From Desulfurococcales archaeon (lineage in GTDB: Archaea; Thermoproteota; Thermoprotei_A; Sulfolobales; Acidilobaceae): a stretch of 16,438 nucleotides of DNA. The DNA is taken from positions 1 to 16,438 of the forward strand of contig JALUZI010000243.1 in NCBI GenBank assembly GCA_027012045.1, in the 5' to 3' direction. Position numbers and translations under genes: made by a program. A model generated the notes under the pieces. That model was not told the origin of the DNA, made no database searches, and saw only the letters and a program-made list of their open reading frames with translations. How positions within the stretch are numbered: the first letter of the stretch is position 1; the number at the start of each line of letters is the position of its first letter. Shown in pieces: positions 1 to 6,783 of the stretch.

Positions 1-197
1 CCGCTCATGGAAACCGTTATTAGACCCTTCATTTCAAGTGTCATCAGGGCTTTGTAGAACTCTGCTTTACCTATACCGTACTGCCTGAAAAGCCTGATGA
101 AGAGTTCCTTGTCTGTTGTACCGCCCTTGATGTTCTGGAGTTCCTCGTAAACTATGTTGATCGTGGGTAGCGGGTTCCAAACCAAGTGTTCTAACAC
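1..197 (-). CDS. Winged-helix-like protein, 3' end outside window
   Basis: The open frame runs leftwards off the window edge, so only about 65 N-terminal residues are visible (beginning VLEHLVWNPLPT). The visible part is predicted helical and has the look of an archaeal winged-helix DNA-binding fold: a helix around INIVYEELQ, then LFIRLFRQYG, then a recognition-like helix AEFYKALMTLEMKGLI leading into a beta hairpin. I do not recognise a named family. The start is uncertain: GTG at 197 has little Shine-Dalgarno support, whereas TTG at 185 has GAGGTG about nine bases upstream. It lies about 80 bases downstream of cdc48 on the same strand, with its own AT-rich element near 216-224, so it could be transcribed alone or with cdc48. 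A regulatory role is inference from fold only. Confidence 0.6.
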   Translation of the reverse strand, partial: MLEHLVWNPLPTINIVYEELQNIKGGTTDKELFIRLFRQYGIGKAEFYKALMTLEMKGLITVSMS

Positions 198-278
198 CTC
201 GCTTTCTCGTGTATAGAAAATATGGTACGAGTCCTAGTTATTTGATAGGTGGGGAGGGAGTTCAAATACTTAACTAGG

Positions 279-2492
279 CTATGTGTATATCGTGGGTTTA
301 GCCTTTACCATTTCCCTGGTGTATCTCTGCTTTGCACGTTCCAGCCACTCCTCATAGTACCTTACCATTTGCTCGTTTATGCTGGGCCTGACTTTCCTGA
401 GGGCTTCCTCGAAATGCCTCATCCTGACAATCGTGGTTGACAGGTCTTCGCGTAGCGCGATTAGAGCAGCCTCTCTCACCAGTGCTTCTATGTCGGCACC
501 GGTATATCCTTCTGTTCTTTCAGCTATTTCTACCAGGTCGACGTCCGTGGATAGGGGGACCTTCCTAGTATATATTTTCAGGATTTCAAGTCTAGCTCTC
601 TTATCCGGCGGCGGCACATAGATCAGTTTCTCAAGCCTACCGGGCCTAATAAGGGCTGGATCTATCATATCCGGCCTATTAGTAGCAGCTATGACAATAA
701 CGTTTTCCAGCCTAGCTATACCGTCTAGCTCTGTCAGTAACTGTGAAACTATCCTCTCTGAAACACGTGAGTCCAGCGCTAAGCCTCTAGCCGGCGCAAT
801 CGCATCTATCTCGTCCAGGAAAACCACCGTAGGAGAGTACTGCCTGGCTTTCCTAAATATCTCCCTTATAGCCTTCTCGCTCTCTCCGACCCACTTACTG
901 AGAACCTCAGGTCCCCTAACTGCAATAAAACTTGCACCACTCTCTGTAGCAGCAGCTCTCGCAAGCAGCGTCTTGCCTGTCCCCGGGGGCCCGAATAACA
1001 ATATCCCCCTAGGCGGCCTTATGCCCAGCCTCGTGAACGCTTTAGAGTACTTCAAAGGCCACTCAACAGACTCTATAAGCTCCATCTTAGCTTCTTCCAG
1101 CCCGCCAATATCACTCCACCGCGTCTCCGGGACCTCGATAAATATCTCTCTCAGACCGCTGGGAACTATTTCGTTGAAAGCCGCCATGAAATCCTCCATT
1201 CTAACCTCCATTTTCTCGAGTATCTCAACCGGTATCTGTTCCTCCTCCAGATCTATCTCCGGGAGATATCTCCTCAACGCGTGCATAGCGGCTTCCCGGA
1301 CAAGTGCCGCTAGGTCAGCCCCTGTATAGCCGTGGGTTATCTCGGCTATCTTCTCCAGGTCAACGTCGTCGCTTAGAGGCATGTGCCTCGTGTGTATCTG
1401 CAGTATTTCCAGTCTACCTGTCTTGTCGGGGAGCGGTACCTCTATTTCCCTATCGAACCGGCCGGGTCTTCTAAGCGCTGGGTCTACAGCGTTTGGCCTG
1501 TTGGTAGCAGCTATAACAATAACGTTCCCCCTGGATCCCAGGCCATCCATGAGTGCTAGGAGCTGGGCTACAACTCTCCTCTCAACCTCCCCTACGACCT
1601 CGTCTCTCTTCGGCGCGATAGCGTCTATCTCGTCGATGAATATTATGCTGGGAGCATTCTTCCTCGCATCGTCAAATATCTCCCTGAGCCTCTGCTCGCT
1701 CTCACCGTAGAACTTACTCATTATCTCCGGCCCGTTTATAGCTATGAAATAAGCATCGCTCTCATTAGCAACTGCCTTGGCCAAAAGGGTTTTCCCAACA
1801 CCCGGCGGACCGTAGAGCAATACTCCCTTGGGAGGCTCTATTCCAAGCCTCTTGAAGACCTCCGGGTGTCTTAAGGGTAGCTCTATTAACTCCCTGACTC
1901 TTTGGACTATCTGTTTTATGCCCCCGATATCCTCATAGGTTATTCTAGGCACACCTATCTGTGAAACCGGCTTACCAAGTATCTCTATGACAGTCTCTTC
2001 TGTCACTATTACAGGTCCTTTCGGCTTGGTCGAGACTACCATTAAAGGTATGGCCTGACCTATTACTGCAACCATAATAATGTTGCCCTCGAGGAGCGGT
2101 TGGTTGACAAGTTTCTTCTTCACGAACTTTTTGAATCCCTCGTCGATGCTCATAGTATAGTTGGTTGGGGCGAGTTTCACTTTGACAGCCTTCTTCGCCT
2201 CGGCTTTCCTGACTATAACCTTGTCTCCAATGTTGACACCCGCGTTCTTCCTGGTAACGCCGTCCATCCGGATAATATCAAGCCCGCTATCCTCTGGCAG
2301 TGCCGGCCATACTATGGCAACAGTCTTTTTCTTGCCTTCTATCTCAACTATGTCTCCGGGCTCTAGCCCTAGTTTCTTCATTATAGACATGTCTATCCTA
2401 ACTTTACCCCTACCACTATCTCTAGGCTTGGCCTCGGCAACTCTGAGAGTCGCTTCTCGCCTGTCATCCCGTTCGGGTGCTTGTGCAGCCAT
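279..2492 (-). CDS. cdc48: Cdc48/VAT-type AAA+ ATPase
   Basis: This is a two-ring AAA+ unfoldase of the Cdc48/p97/VAT family, which uses ATP to unfold proteins and pass them to the 20S proteasome in the cytoplasm. Counting from ATG 2492 it has 737 residues, usual for the family. The order is an N-domain (about 1-185), D1 with Walker A GPPGVGKT (about 228-235), Walker B IIFIDEID, pore loop KFYGESE and arginine finger region RRPGRFDRE, then D2 with GPPGTGKT (about 501-508), VVFLDEID, pore loop KWVGESE and RPGR. The last three residues, IYT, fit the HbYX motif that docks and opens the 20S gate. I prefer ATG 2492 because GGTGG lies five bases upstream; GTG 2501 would add three residues. TTAAAAA on the minus strand near 2550 is a fitting TATA box. 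It is not packed with neighbours. Confidence 0.97.
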   Translation of the reverse strand: MAAQAPERDDRREATLRVAEAKPRDSGRGKVRIDMSIMKKLGLEPGDIVEIEGKKKTVAIVWPALPEDSGLDIIRMDGVTRKNAGVNIGDKVIVRKAEAKKAVKVKLAPTNYTMSIDEGFKKFVKKKLVNQPLLEGNIIMVAVIGQAIPLMVVSTKPKGPVIVTEETVIEILGKPVSQIGVPRITYEDIGGIKQIVQRVRELIELPLRHPEVFKRLGIEPPKGVLLYGPPGVGKTLLAKAVANESDAYFIAINGPEIMSKFYGESEQRLREIFDDARKNAPSIIFIDEIDAIAPKRDEVVGEVERRVVAQLLALMDGLGSRGNVIVIAATNRPNAVDPALRRPGRFDREIEVPLPDKTGRLEILQIHTRHMPLSDDVDLEKIAEITHGYTGADLAALVREAAMHALRRYLPEIDLEEEQIPVEILEKMEVRMEDFMAAFNEIVPSGLREIFIEVPETRWSDIGGLEEAKMELIESVEWPLKYSKAFTRLGIRPPRGILLFGPPGTGKTLLARAAATESGASFIAVRGPEVLSKWVGESEKAIREIFRKARQYSPTVVFLDEIDAIAPARGLALDSRVSERIVSQLLTELDGIARLENVIVIAATNRPDMIDPALIRPGRLEKLIYVPPPDKRARLEILKIYTRKVPLSTDVDLVEIAERTEGYTGADIEALVREAALIALREDLSTTIVRMRHFEEALRKVRPSINEQMVRYYEEWLERAKQRYTREMVKAKPTIYT

Positions 2493-2545
2493 GTTCTCCA
2501 CCTTTCACCCACTGAATACTCTACTTGTTAAATGGATGTTCCGAG

Positions 2546-2556
2546 GGTTTTTAACT
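2546..2556 (-). promoter_or_regulatory. TATA box for cdc48
   Basis: The minus strand reads AGTTAAAAACC here. Its centre lies about 58 bases before ATG 2492, so transcription would begin near 2523 and leave a leader of about 30 bases containing the GGTGG ribosome site. Confidence 0.5.
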
Positions 2557-2643
2557 AATGGATAATACTACACGCGAATAAATCAAATGAGCATAAAATA
2601 AGGGAGGTAAAAGCCCACAGTTGTAGACAATAACGTGTATAGA

Positions 2644-2922
2644 TTAGAACTCGCTTAGCCTGTGAACCGCTTCTATTTCAACCTCATCTATCAAATCGTG
2701 GTTCTTCAGTATTTCCTCTAGAGTATCAGTGCCGCCCTCCGTTTCTTCCGGTATAACCACGTACAGCTTCAAAGCTTTATAGCCGAAGGCTATCGGTTCC
2801 TCGGCGGTTTTGGCTATGTCGTATCCTTCGGGGAGTTTTTTCCTTATGTCATCAACCAGCTTGTTGAAGTCGATATCCACGCCGTTAGGGAAAACTTTCG
2901 CGACCACTAGAACTTTAGCCAA
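2644..2922 (-). CDS. ef1b: Translation elongation factor aEF-1beta
   Basis: A 92-residue protein with the length and pattern of archaeal EF-1beta, the guanine-nucleotide exchange factor that reloads aEF-1alpha with GTP during elongation. The N-terminus begins a beta strand (KVLVVAKVFPNGVDID), followed by the region around EPIAFGYKALKLYVVIPEE and the acidic stretch GGTDTLEEIL; this is the ferredoxin-like EF1-GNE fold. The start is TTG at 2922: GGAGGTGG ends about seven bases upstream, overlapping the tail of the zinc-ribbon gene. Only 16 bases separate the two genes, so they form an operon with the zinc-ribbon gene first. The same pairing is common in archaea. Downstream (2581-2643) the coding strand is pyrimidine-rich with T runs, which would fit archaeal termination. 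Confidence 0.95.
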   Translation of the reverse strand: MAKVLVVAKVFPNGVDIDFNKLVDDIRKKLPEGYDIAKTAEEPIAFGYKALKLYVVIPEETEGGTDTLEEILKNHDLIDEVEIEAVHRLSEF

Positions 2923-2938
2923 ACCTGGTCCACCTCCA

Positions 2939-3154
2939 TTAGGGTCCCTCGAAACCGCAGACGGGGCACTTGTACTTTACTCCCAGGGATCTACACCTGG
3001 CACAGCGCCATATAACAATTTTACCGCAGTTAGGGCAGACAAAGCTTGTCGCCCTGTCACCTGGATGGATTATCCTACCGCAACTAGTGCATACTGGCGT
3101 TTCAACCGTATCGTAGAGGCTTATCTGTGTCGGCTGTCCAACGCTCACTCCCAT
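2939..3154 (-). CDS. Small four-CxxC zinc-ribbon protein (HVO_2753-like)
   Basis: A 71-residue protein with four CxxC knuckles: residues 22/25, 40/43, 51/54 and 63/66, several in the CPxCG style. These would hold two zinc ions, as in the archaeal HVO_2753-like family (annotated as zinc-finger or RNA-binding-type proteins), whose genes often sit beside EF-1beta. That gene context is seen here: the EF-1beta gene follows after 16 bases. The molecular role is not settled, and a link to translation is inferred from neighbourhood. The open frame extends further upstream (to 3259), but ATG 3154 is preferred because GGAGGG lies four bases before it and because the TATA element near 3195 would place the transcript start close to 3168, inside the longer version. 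Confidence 0.85.
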   Translation of the reverse strand: MGVSVGQPTQISLYDTVETPVCTSCGRIIHPGDRATSFVCPNCGKIVIWRCARCRSLGVKYKCPVCGFEGP

Positions 3155-3188
3155 ACACCCTCCAACTAATCCACACATAAGTGTTGAA

Positions 3189-3204
3189 GCCTTATTTAAT
3201 ATTA
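3189..3204. promoter_or_regulatory. Shared TATA region of zinc-ribbon and pth2 genes
   Basis: An AT-only block (CTTATTTAATATTA on plus, TAATATTAAATAAG on minus) in the 79-base divergent gap. On the minus strand it lies about 40 bases before ATG 3154; on the plus strand it lies about 35 bases before ATG 3234, which leaves room for only a very short pth2 leader. One near-symmetrical element, or two overlapping ones, seems to serve both directions. Confidence 0.45.
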
Positions 3205-3233
3205 TTAGTCCTTCGAGACACGCTTCAACCCCA

Positions 3234-3614
3234 ATGGTGCCTAGATTGGCGGGATACAAGCAGTCCCTAGTGTTGAGGAGAGACCTGGGAATGGGGCCTG
3301 GGAAAGCGGCTGTACAAGCGGCCCACGCGTCTGTGGAGGCCCTGTTTGCCGCAATCGAATCTGGTAATAGGAAGTGGAGGTTATGGGTCTATGAGTGGAG
3401 GAGGGAGGGCCAGAAAAAAGTTGCTCTCAGGGTAAACAGTTTTGCCGAGCTTATCGAGATCTATAACAAATGCAGGAACATGGGGTTGCCATGCAGTATA
3501 ATCAGAGATGCCGGGCTAACACAGCTCCCACCAGGCACGGCAACAGCGGTAGGTGTAGGCCCTGCACCCGAGGATCTCGTGGATGAAATCACTGGGGGAT
3601 TGAAGCTTTATTGA
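3234..3614 (+). CDS. pth2: Peptidyl-tRNA hydrolase, archaeal Pth2
   Basis: This enzyme frees tRNA from peptidyl-tRNA that has fallen off the ribosome. The 126-residue length fits archaeal/eukaryal Pth2. Visible family signatures are YKQSLVLRRDLGMGPGKAAVQAAHAS near the N-terminus (conserved Lys, the GKAAxQxxHA turn and helix) and TQLPPGTATAVGVGPAP near the C-terminus, which is the usual TQxxPGTxTxxxxGP active-site segment. The start ATG 3234 is directly followed by GTG, and no Shine-Dalgarno is evident, so the message is probably leaderless or nearly so given the TATA block at 3192-3204. The stop codon overlaps the TTG start of truD (TTGA), which points to coupled translation of two tRNA-related enzymes. 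Confidence 0.96.
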   Translation: MVPRLAGYKQSLVLRRDLGMGPGKAAVQAAHASVEALFAAIESGNRKWRLWVYEWRREGQKKVALRVNSFAELIEIYNKCRNMGLPCSIIRDAGLTQLPPGTATAVGVGPAPEDLVDEITGGLKLY

Positions 3615-4645
3615 ATCAGAGAAAAGCCCGGCTAATTGAAATGATTTACGGATATCCTTCCAAGCTCATAAGATACAGCGTTAAAATAAGGAAGTTCATA
3701 GTAGTAGAACACGTGAACCCGAGAAAGGGAACCTCGTATCTATATCTCGCCAAAAAACCGTCGGGCGTGGAGTTTCTTTCCTACATCAACAGATTAAGGA
3801 AAAAACTAGGTAACATTAGTTACGCAGGTATCAAGGACAGAGTGGCCCATGCTTACTTCTATTTTTCCAGCGATAAAGAACTCCGGGGCCACAGAGATAT
3901 ATGGCTGGTCAGGCGAAGTGAAGAAGTGTCATCCCGCCACAACACTGGAAACACGTTTAGAATAAATGTCATGGTGGAAACCAGTAGCGAGATAGAGCTC
4001 GATGAGGCGAAGGAAAAACTGTGTGGTGGGAAGGAACATGTTTACATGGCTAATTTCTATGGTTACCAGAGGTTTGGGTTGAAACGCCCCGTGAATCACC
4101 TTATAGGCAAAGCACTGGTAGATACGCGTTACCATGAAGCATGGTATCACACTCTGTCAATGCATAAAGAGAATCTACTGCCGTCGATGGAGGCAGGTAT
4201 GTATAAAGATGCAGCCAACAGGCTTTCAATCGTGCCGCATTATAATAGGGAAATAAGAGACCTGGTTATAGAGTCCTATACCTCTTATTTCTTCAACAGG
4301 TCGCTGGCATGGTACTTACAGACGAAGGAGTTGGAGCCGTACCTAACGTATAATCAATTGTCGGGCTTGGAGGGAATAGTGGCAAGGAGGATTCCATGTG
4401 GAAGGAAAGCAGTGCCTGGATTCTATTTCCAGCATTCCCTAGTTAAAGAATTGGAGAAAAGTATAGGTGGAACAGAGTATGTAAAGCCGAGAACTGGCCT
4501 ATACTTGAATAGACCAGCTTTCATACCTGTCTGCAATTACAGTTGCAGTGAAAGCAGTGGAAGAGAGTTTACTTTATCTTTCACGTTGCCAAGAGGAAGC
4601 TATGCAACAGCTCTCTTACTGGTAAAAGGGTTTTGGGCGGATTGA
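3611..4645 (+). CDS. truD: tRNA pseudouridine synthase, TruD family
   Basis: TruD-type enzymes convert U13 of certain tRNAs to pseudouridine. Recognisable motifs are YAGIKDRVA (residues 71-79) with the catalytic Asp at 76, ANFYGYQRFG (147-156), SYFFNRSLAWYL (225-236) and LPRGSYATALLL near the C-terminus. At 344 residues it is short for an archaeal TruD (often about 400), so the inserted TRUD domain is probably reduced. The catalytic-motif tail reads HAYFYFS where relatives tend to have a Gln and Ser (a TxQxxS-like pattern); here the Gln position is Phe. The start is TTG 3611, overlapping the pth2 stop, with GGGGA upstream; this is consistent with an N-terminus that runs into KIRKFIVVEHV (the xxDFxVxE-like segment). 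It converges on the USP gene with a nine-base gap. Confidence 0.93.
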   Translation: MNQRKARLIEMIYGYPSKLIRYSVKIRKFIVVEHVNPRKGTSYLYLAKKPSGVEFLSYINRLRKKLGNISYAGIKDRVAHAYFYFSSDKELRGHRDIWLVRRSEEVSSRHNTGNTFRINVMVETSSEIELDEAKEKLCGGKEHVYMANFYGYQRFGLKRPVNHLIGKALVDTRYHEAWYHTLSMHKENLLPSMEAGMYKDAANRLSIVPHYNREIRDLVIESYTSYFFNRSLAWYLQTKELEPYLTYNQLSGLEGIVARRIPCGRKAVPGFYFQHSLVKELEKSIGGTEYVKPRTGLYLNRPAFIPVCNYSCSESSGREFTLSFTLPRGSYATALLLVKGFWAD

Positions 4646-4654
4646 GCGGGGATG

Positions 4655-5527
4655 CTATTTACAGATATACATAGGTATGTCTATCTTGCTAAGCAAGGAG
4701 GTCAACCTGAATCCTAGGCTGAATCCTTTGTAGGAGCCTCTGGATCCTATAACTACTAGGTCCGCATCGAATGATACTGCTGCTTTTATCAGGTCCTCAA
4801 CTGGTTCGCCCGCCCAAACTATAATATCGTAGTCAAACTCGTCGAAGCCTTCTAGTACACTGTTAATCCTTTCTCTAGTCCTCTCGACGACTTTTCTGTC
4901 TACCTTTGTCACAATAACGAATGCACGTATAAACGGCTTGTTACCGGTTGCATCAAATATTGACTGGGCAATCCGCTTAGCGTGTTGGAGACTGCACATC
5001 AGAGTCTGTATTTCAGTATCGTCCTCAGGGTTCTCCAGCCAGCCTGAGGCTAGTATGTGATCGAACTTTGTCTGCCGTTTCTCTTCCATCCATTCTTTCT
5101 TTACTAGGATCACAGGTTTTGTTGAGAGTCTAGCTACTTTCCTGGAGGTTGAACCTAATATTAATTCCTTGAACCATCCCTTGCCTCCGGTAGCCATTAC
5201 TATTACATCTACTCCGAGTTCCTCTGCTTGTTTGACTATAACAACTGCTGGGTCTCCAGCCCATATAGTGCATATGTTGACTTCTTCGAACGTGGAGGAA
5301 AGTTCTTTCTTATAGTTTTCAAGCTTCTCTTTAGCTTCTCTGACATATTCTTCCATAATTTCTTCAATGTTATAACCTGCGGCGGGATGCTCTATTTTCA
5401 ATTCATCCAACACGTGTAGAAGCCATATCTTTCGTATACCCATCTTCTTGAGTGTTGGAAGCCATTCTACGAGAGCATTGGAATGCTCAGAGAAGTCTAC
5501 TGGGACTAATGCCTTACTTATAGTCAT
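4655..5527 (-). CDS. Tandem universal stress protein (UspA x2)
   Basis: The 290 residues hold two UspA-fold domains: about 1-145 and 155-290. Domain 1 begins SKALVPVDFSEHS and ends with the ATP-loop pattern ATGGKG..ELILGSTS (112-128), close to the G-2x-G-9x-GS consensus with Ala for the first Gly, so nucleotide binding is likely. Domain 2 ends GSRGSYKG..LGFRLTS (261-277), where the closing GS pair is not in register, so it may be a degenerate partner. USPs act as cytosolic sensors or regulators, often of transporters. ATG 5527 has GGAGGTGG eight bases upstream, and the gene follows the DUF1646 transporter stop by 20 bases, so the two are probably one operon. A role in gating or sensing for that transporter is inference. 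Confidence 0.92.
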   Translation of the reverse strand: MTISKALVPVDFSEHSNALVEWLPTLKKMGIRKIWLLHVLDELKIEHPAAGYNIEEIMEEYVREAKEKLENYKKELSSTFEEVNICTIWAGDPAVVIVKQAEELGVDVIVMATGGKGWFKELILGSTSRKVARLSTKPVILVKKEWMEEKRQTKFDHILASGWLENPEDDTEIQTLMCSLQHAKRIAQSIFDATGNKPFIRAFVIVTKVDRKVVERTRERINSVLEGFDEFDYDIIVWAGEPVEDLIKAAVSFDADLVVIGSRGSYKGFSLGFRLTSLLSKIDIPMYICK

Positions 5528-5547
5528 ATCGATACCACCTCCTGCTC

Positions 5548-6657
5548 TTATAGTTTAAGAATTTCTACTAGGACGAAATAAATACTCATTAACACCAGCC
5601 CCAACGGAACACCTATCCGAGCCCATTCCTTCGAGGTGATCTTAAGCCTGCCAGCAGCCACTATATTGGGTATGTTACCCGGAATCAACATTCCTCCAGA
5701 TATTATCAGCCCCATTAGGGCACTTTTTATTTGCGCGACTGTGAGGAACGGCGCTATTTCTGCTGCAGTGAGGGTTGCATTGTCCAGTATTGCAGATACC
5801 ATGTTCACCCAATAAAGTATGTAGGAAGGTATCTTGGAGAAGTACCATTTCACTAGGGGTGTGAAACTGTTGCCTAGTAGTTCCAGTGCCATCACGAACA
5901 TGTAGACCTTTACTGCTCTCCACGTTATTGTTCTGAGAGTCTCCTCGTATTCCCCTACTACTGCCTCTCTGGATCCCTCCTTTGCCACATCTTTCTTTAG
6001 CTCGTATCCCGCGTAGAGTGATATTGCTATGACGCCCGGTACTATGAATGGGCCGAGGAGTCGTAGTAGATAGTCGAATGACTCTCCTAGCTTGGATATT
6101 GCTATAGTAGCTAGAGGCTCACCTACAGGGGTGAGCGCTGCACCCATTCCTACCGCGAACGATGATATTACTACGAATTTTATTCTAGCACTCCTAGGGA
6201 CCGGGAGTGCGGCCGCTATCTCGGCGAGTATCACAGCTGTTACTATTACGGAGATTATGCTTGAGGTTAACCCGAAGACTGTGACGAATATCACGCTAAA
6301 CCAGAAAGGCCCTACTTTGTTGTATAGTGAAAGTATGCCTGAGTTGATCTGTCTGTGGAAGTAGTAGAAGAAAAGGCCTGCCAGGAACACTACCTGTGTT
6401 ATACCGATGGGTTTACCCGATATAACCAGAGGTGTTTTCAACGCTATTGAAACCAAATGCTTCAATTGTTCTGTGTTCATGAGTCCCGCAAAGTATAGAA
6501 CCGCGACTCCAATACTGCCCATCAATAGGAAGAAGGGTTCAAGGTTCTCCTCTACTTTCTTACTCTTGAAAGGCAAGACTAGAACTAGGAGAAGTATTAT
6601 GCCTAGCGAGACTACTACGCTGGTTATAGGTTGCTCTGGCACTTCTAGGTGGAACAA
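5548..6657 (-). CDS. DUF1646 (COG4756) predicted cation transporter
   Basis: About 370 residues and almost entirely membrane-spanning, with roughly ten hydrophobic stretches (for example SVVVSLGIILLLVLVLPF, VVFLAGLFFYYF, LMGLIISGGMLIPG). Family-type re-entrant signatures are GMGAALTPVGEPLA, SAILDNATLTAAEIAPFL and SGGMLIPGNIPNIVAAGRLKI, typical of the DUF1646/COG4756 group, which resembles ion-transporter (IT) superfamily proteins such as NhaD. The transported ion is not established; sodium or another cation is the family prediction. I chose TTG 6657 because GAGGTG lies nine bases upstream. GTG 6669 is in frame but overlaps that very motif and has no ribosome site of its own. It is first in an operon with the tandem USP gene and divergent from a ClC gene. 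A 20-codon frame with a good ribosome site overlaps the start. Confidence 0.85.
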   Translation of the reverse strand: MFHLEVPEQPITSVVVSLGIILLLVLVLPFKSKKVEENLEPFFLLMGSIGVAVLYFAGLMNTEQLKHLVSIALKTPLVISGKPIGITQVVFLAGLFFYYFHRQINSGILSLYNKVGPFWFSVIFVTVFGLTSSIISVIVTAVILAEIAAALPVPRSARIKFVVISSFAVGMGAALTPVGEPLATIAISKLGESFDYLLRLLGPFIVPGVIAISLYAGYELKKDVAKEGSREAVVGEYEETLRTITWRAVKVYMFVMALELLGNSFTPLVKWYFSKIPSYILYWVNMVSAILDNATLTAAEIAPFLTVAQIKSALMGLIISGGMLIPGNIPNIVAAGRLKITSKEWARIGVPLGLVLMSIYFVLVEILKL

Positions 6658-6704
6658 TCCATAACACACCTCGGCTTGACGCGGTTCTTGTTTTGGATAA
6701 ACAC
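6645..6704 (-). other. Possible short leader ORF ahead of DUF1646 gene
   Basis: A GTG at 6704 is preceded seven bases upstream by a perfect GGAGG (6712-6716) and opens a 19-residue frame ending at TAG 6645-6647. It overlaps the transporter start in another frame. Its arrangement resembles a leader peptide or translational-coupling ORF. However, the TATA-like element near 6729 could place the transcript start at or after this codon, and nothing shows that it is translated. Confidence 0.25.
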
Positions 6705-6720
6705 GGTGGAACCTCCTTTT

Positions 6721-6737
6721 TAACTATTATATATTAC
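6721..6737. promoter_or_regulatory. Shared TATA region of DUF1646 and ClC genes
   Basis: The block TAACTATTATATATTACAT lies in the 126-base divergent gap. On the plus strand it would start transcription near 6755, about 29 bases before the ClC GTG. On the minus strand it would start near 6701-6703, about 45 bases before TTG 6657. The core TATATA reads alike on both strands. Confidence 0.45.
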
Positions 6738-6783
6738 ATTAGGCCAACTACGGCGATAGGGCAGGTAGCGACGGTGCTGTATT

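Noticed and set aside
691..1329. 212-codon open frame on the plus strand opposite cdc48
   Set aside because: Ser/Leu/Ile-rich translation without domain pattern, fully antisense to a strongly conserved ATPase; a shadow of codon bias.
3155..3259. Longer zinc-ribbon protein
   Set aside because: The extension covers the promoter block and the predicted transcript start and overlaps the divergent pth2 start.
5548..6704. Frameshift joining the short ORF at 6645-6704 to the transporter
   Set aside because: The transporter frame begins with a normal first membrane helix after TTG 6657 and has its own GAGGTG, so no missing N-terminus needs explaining.
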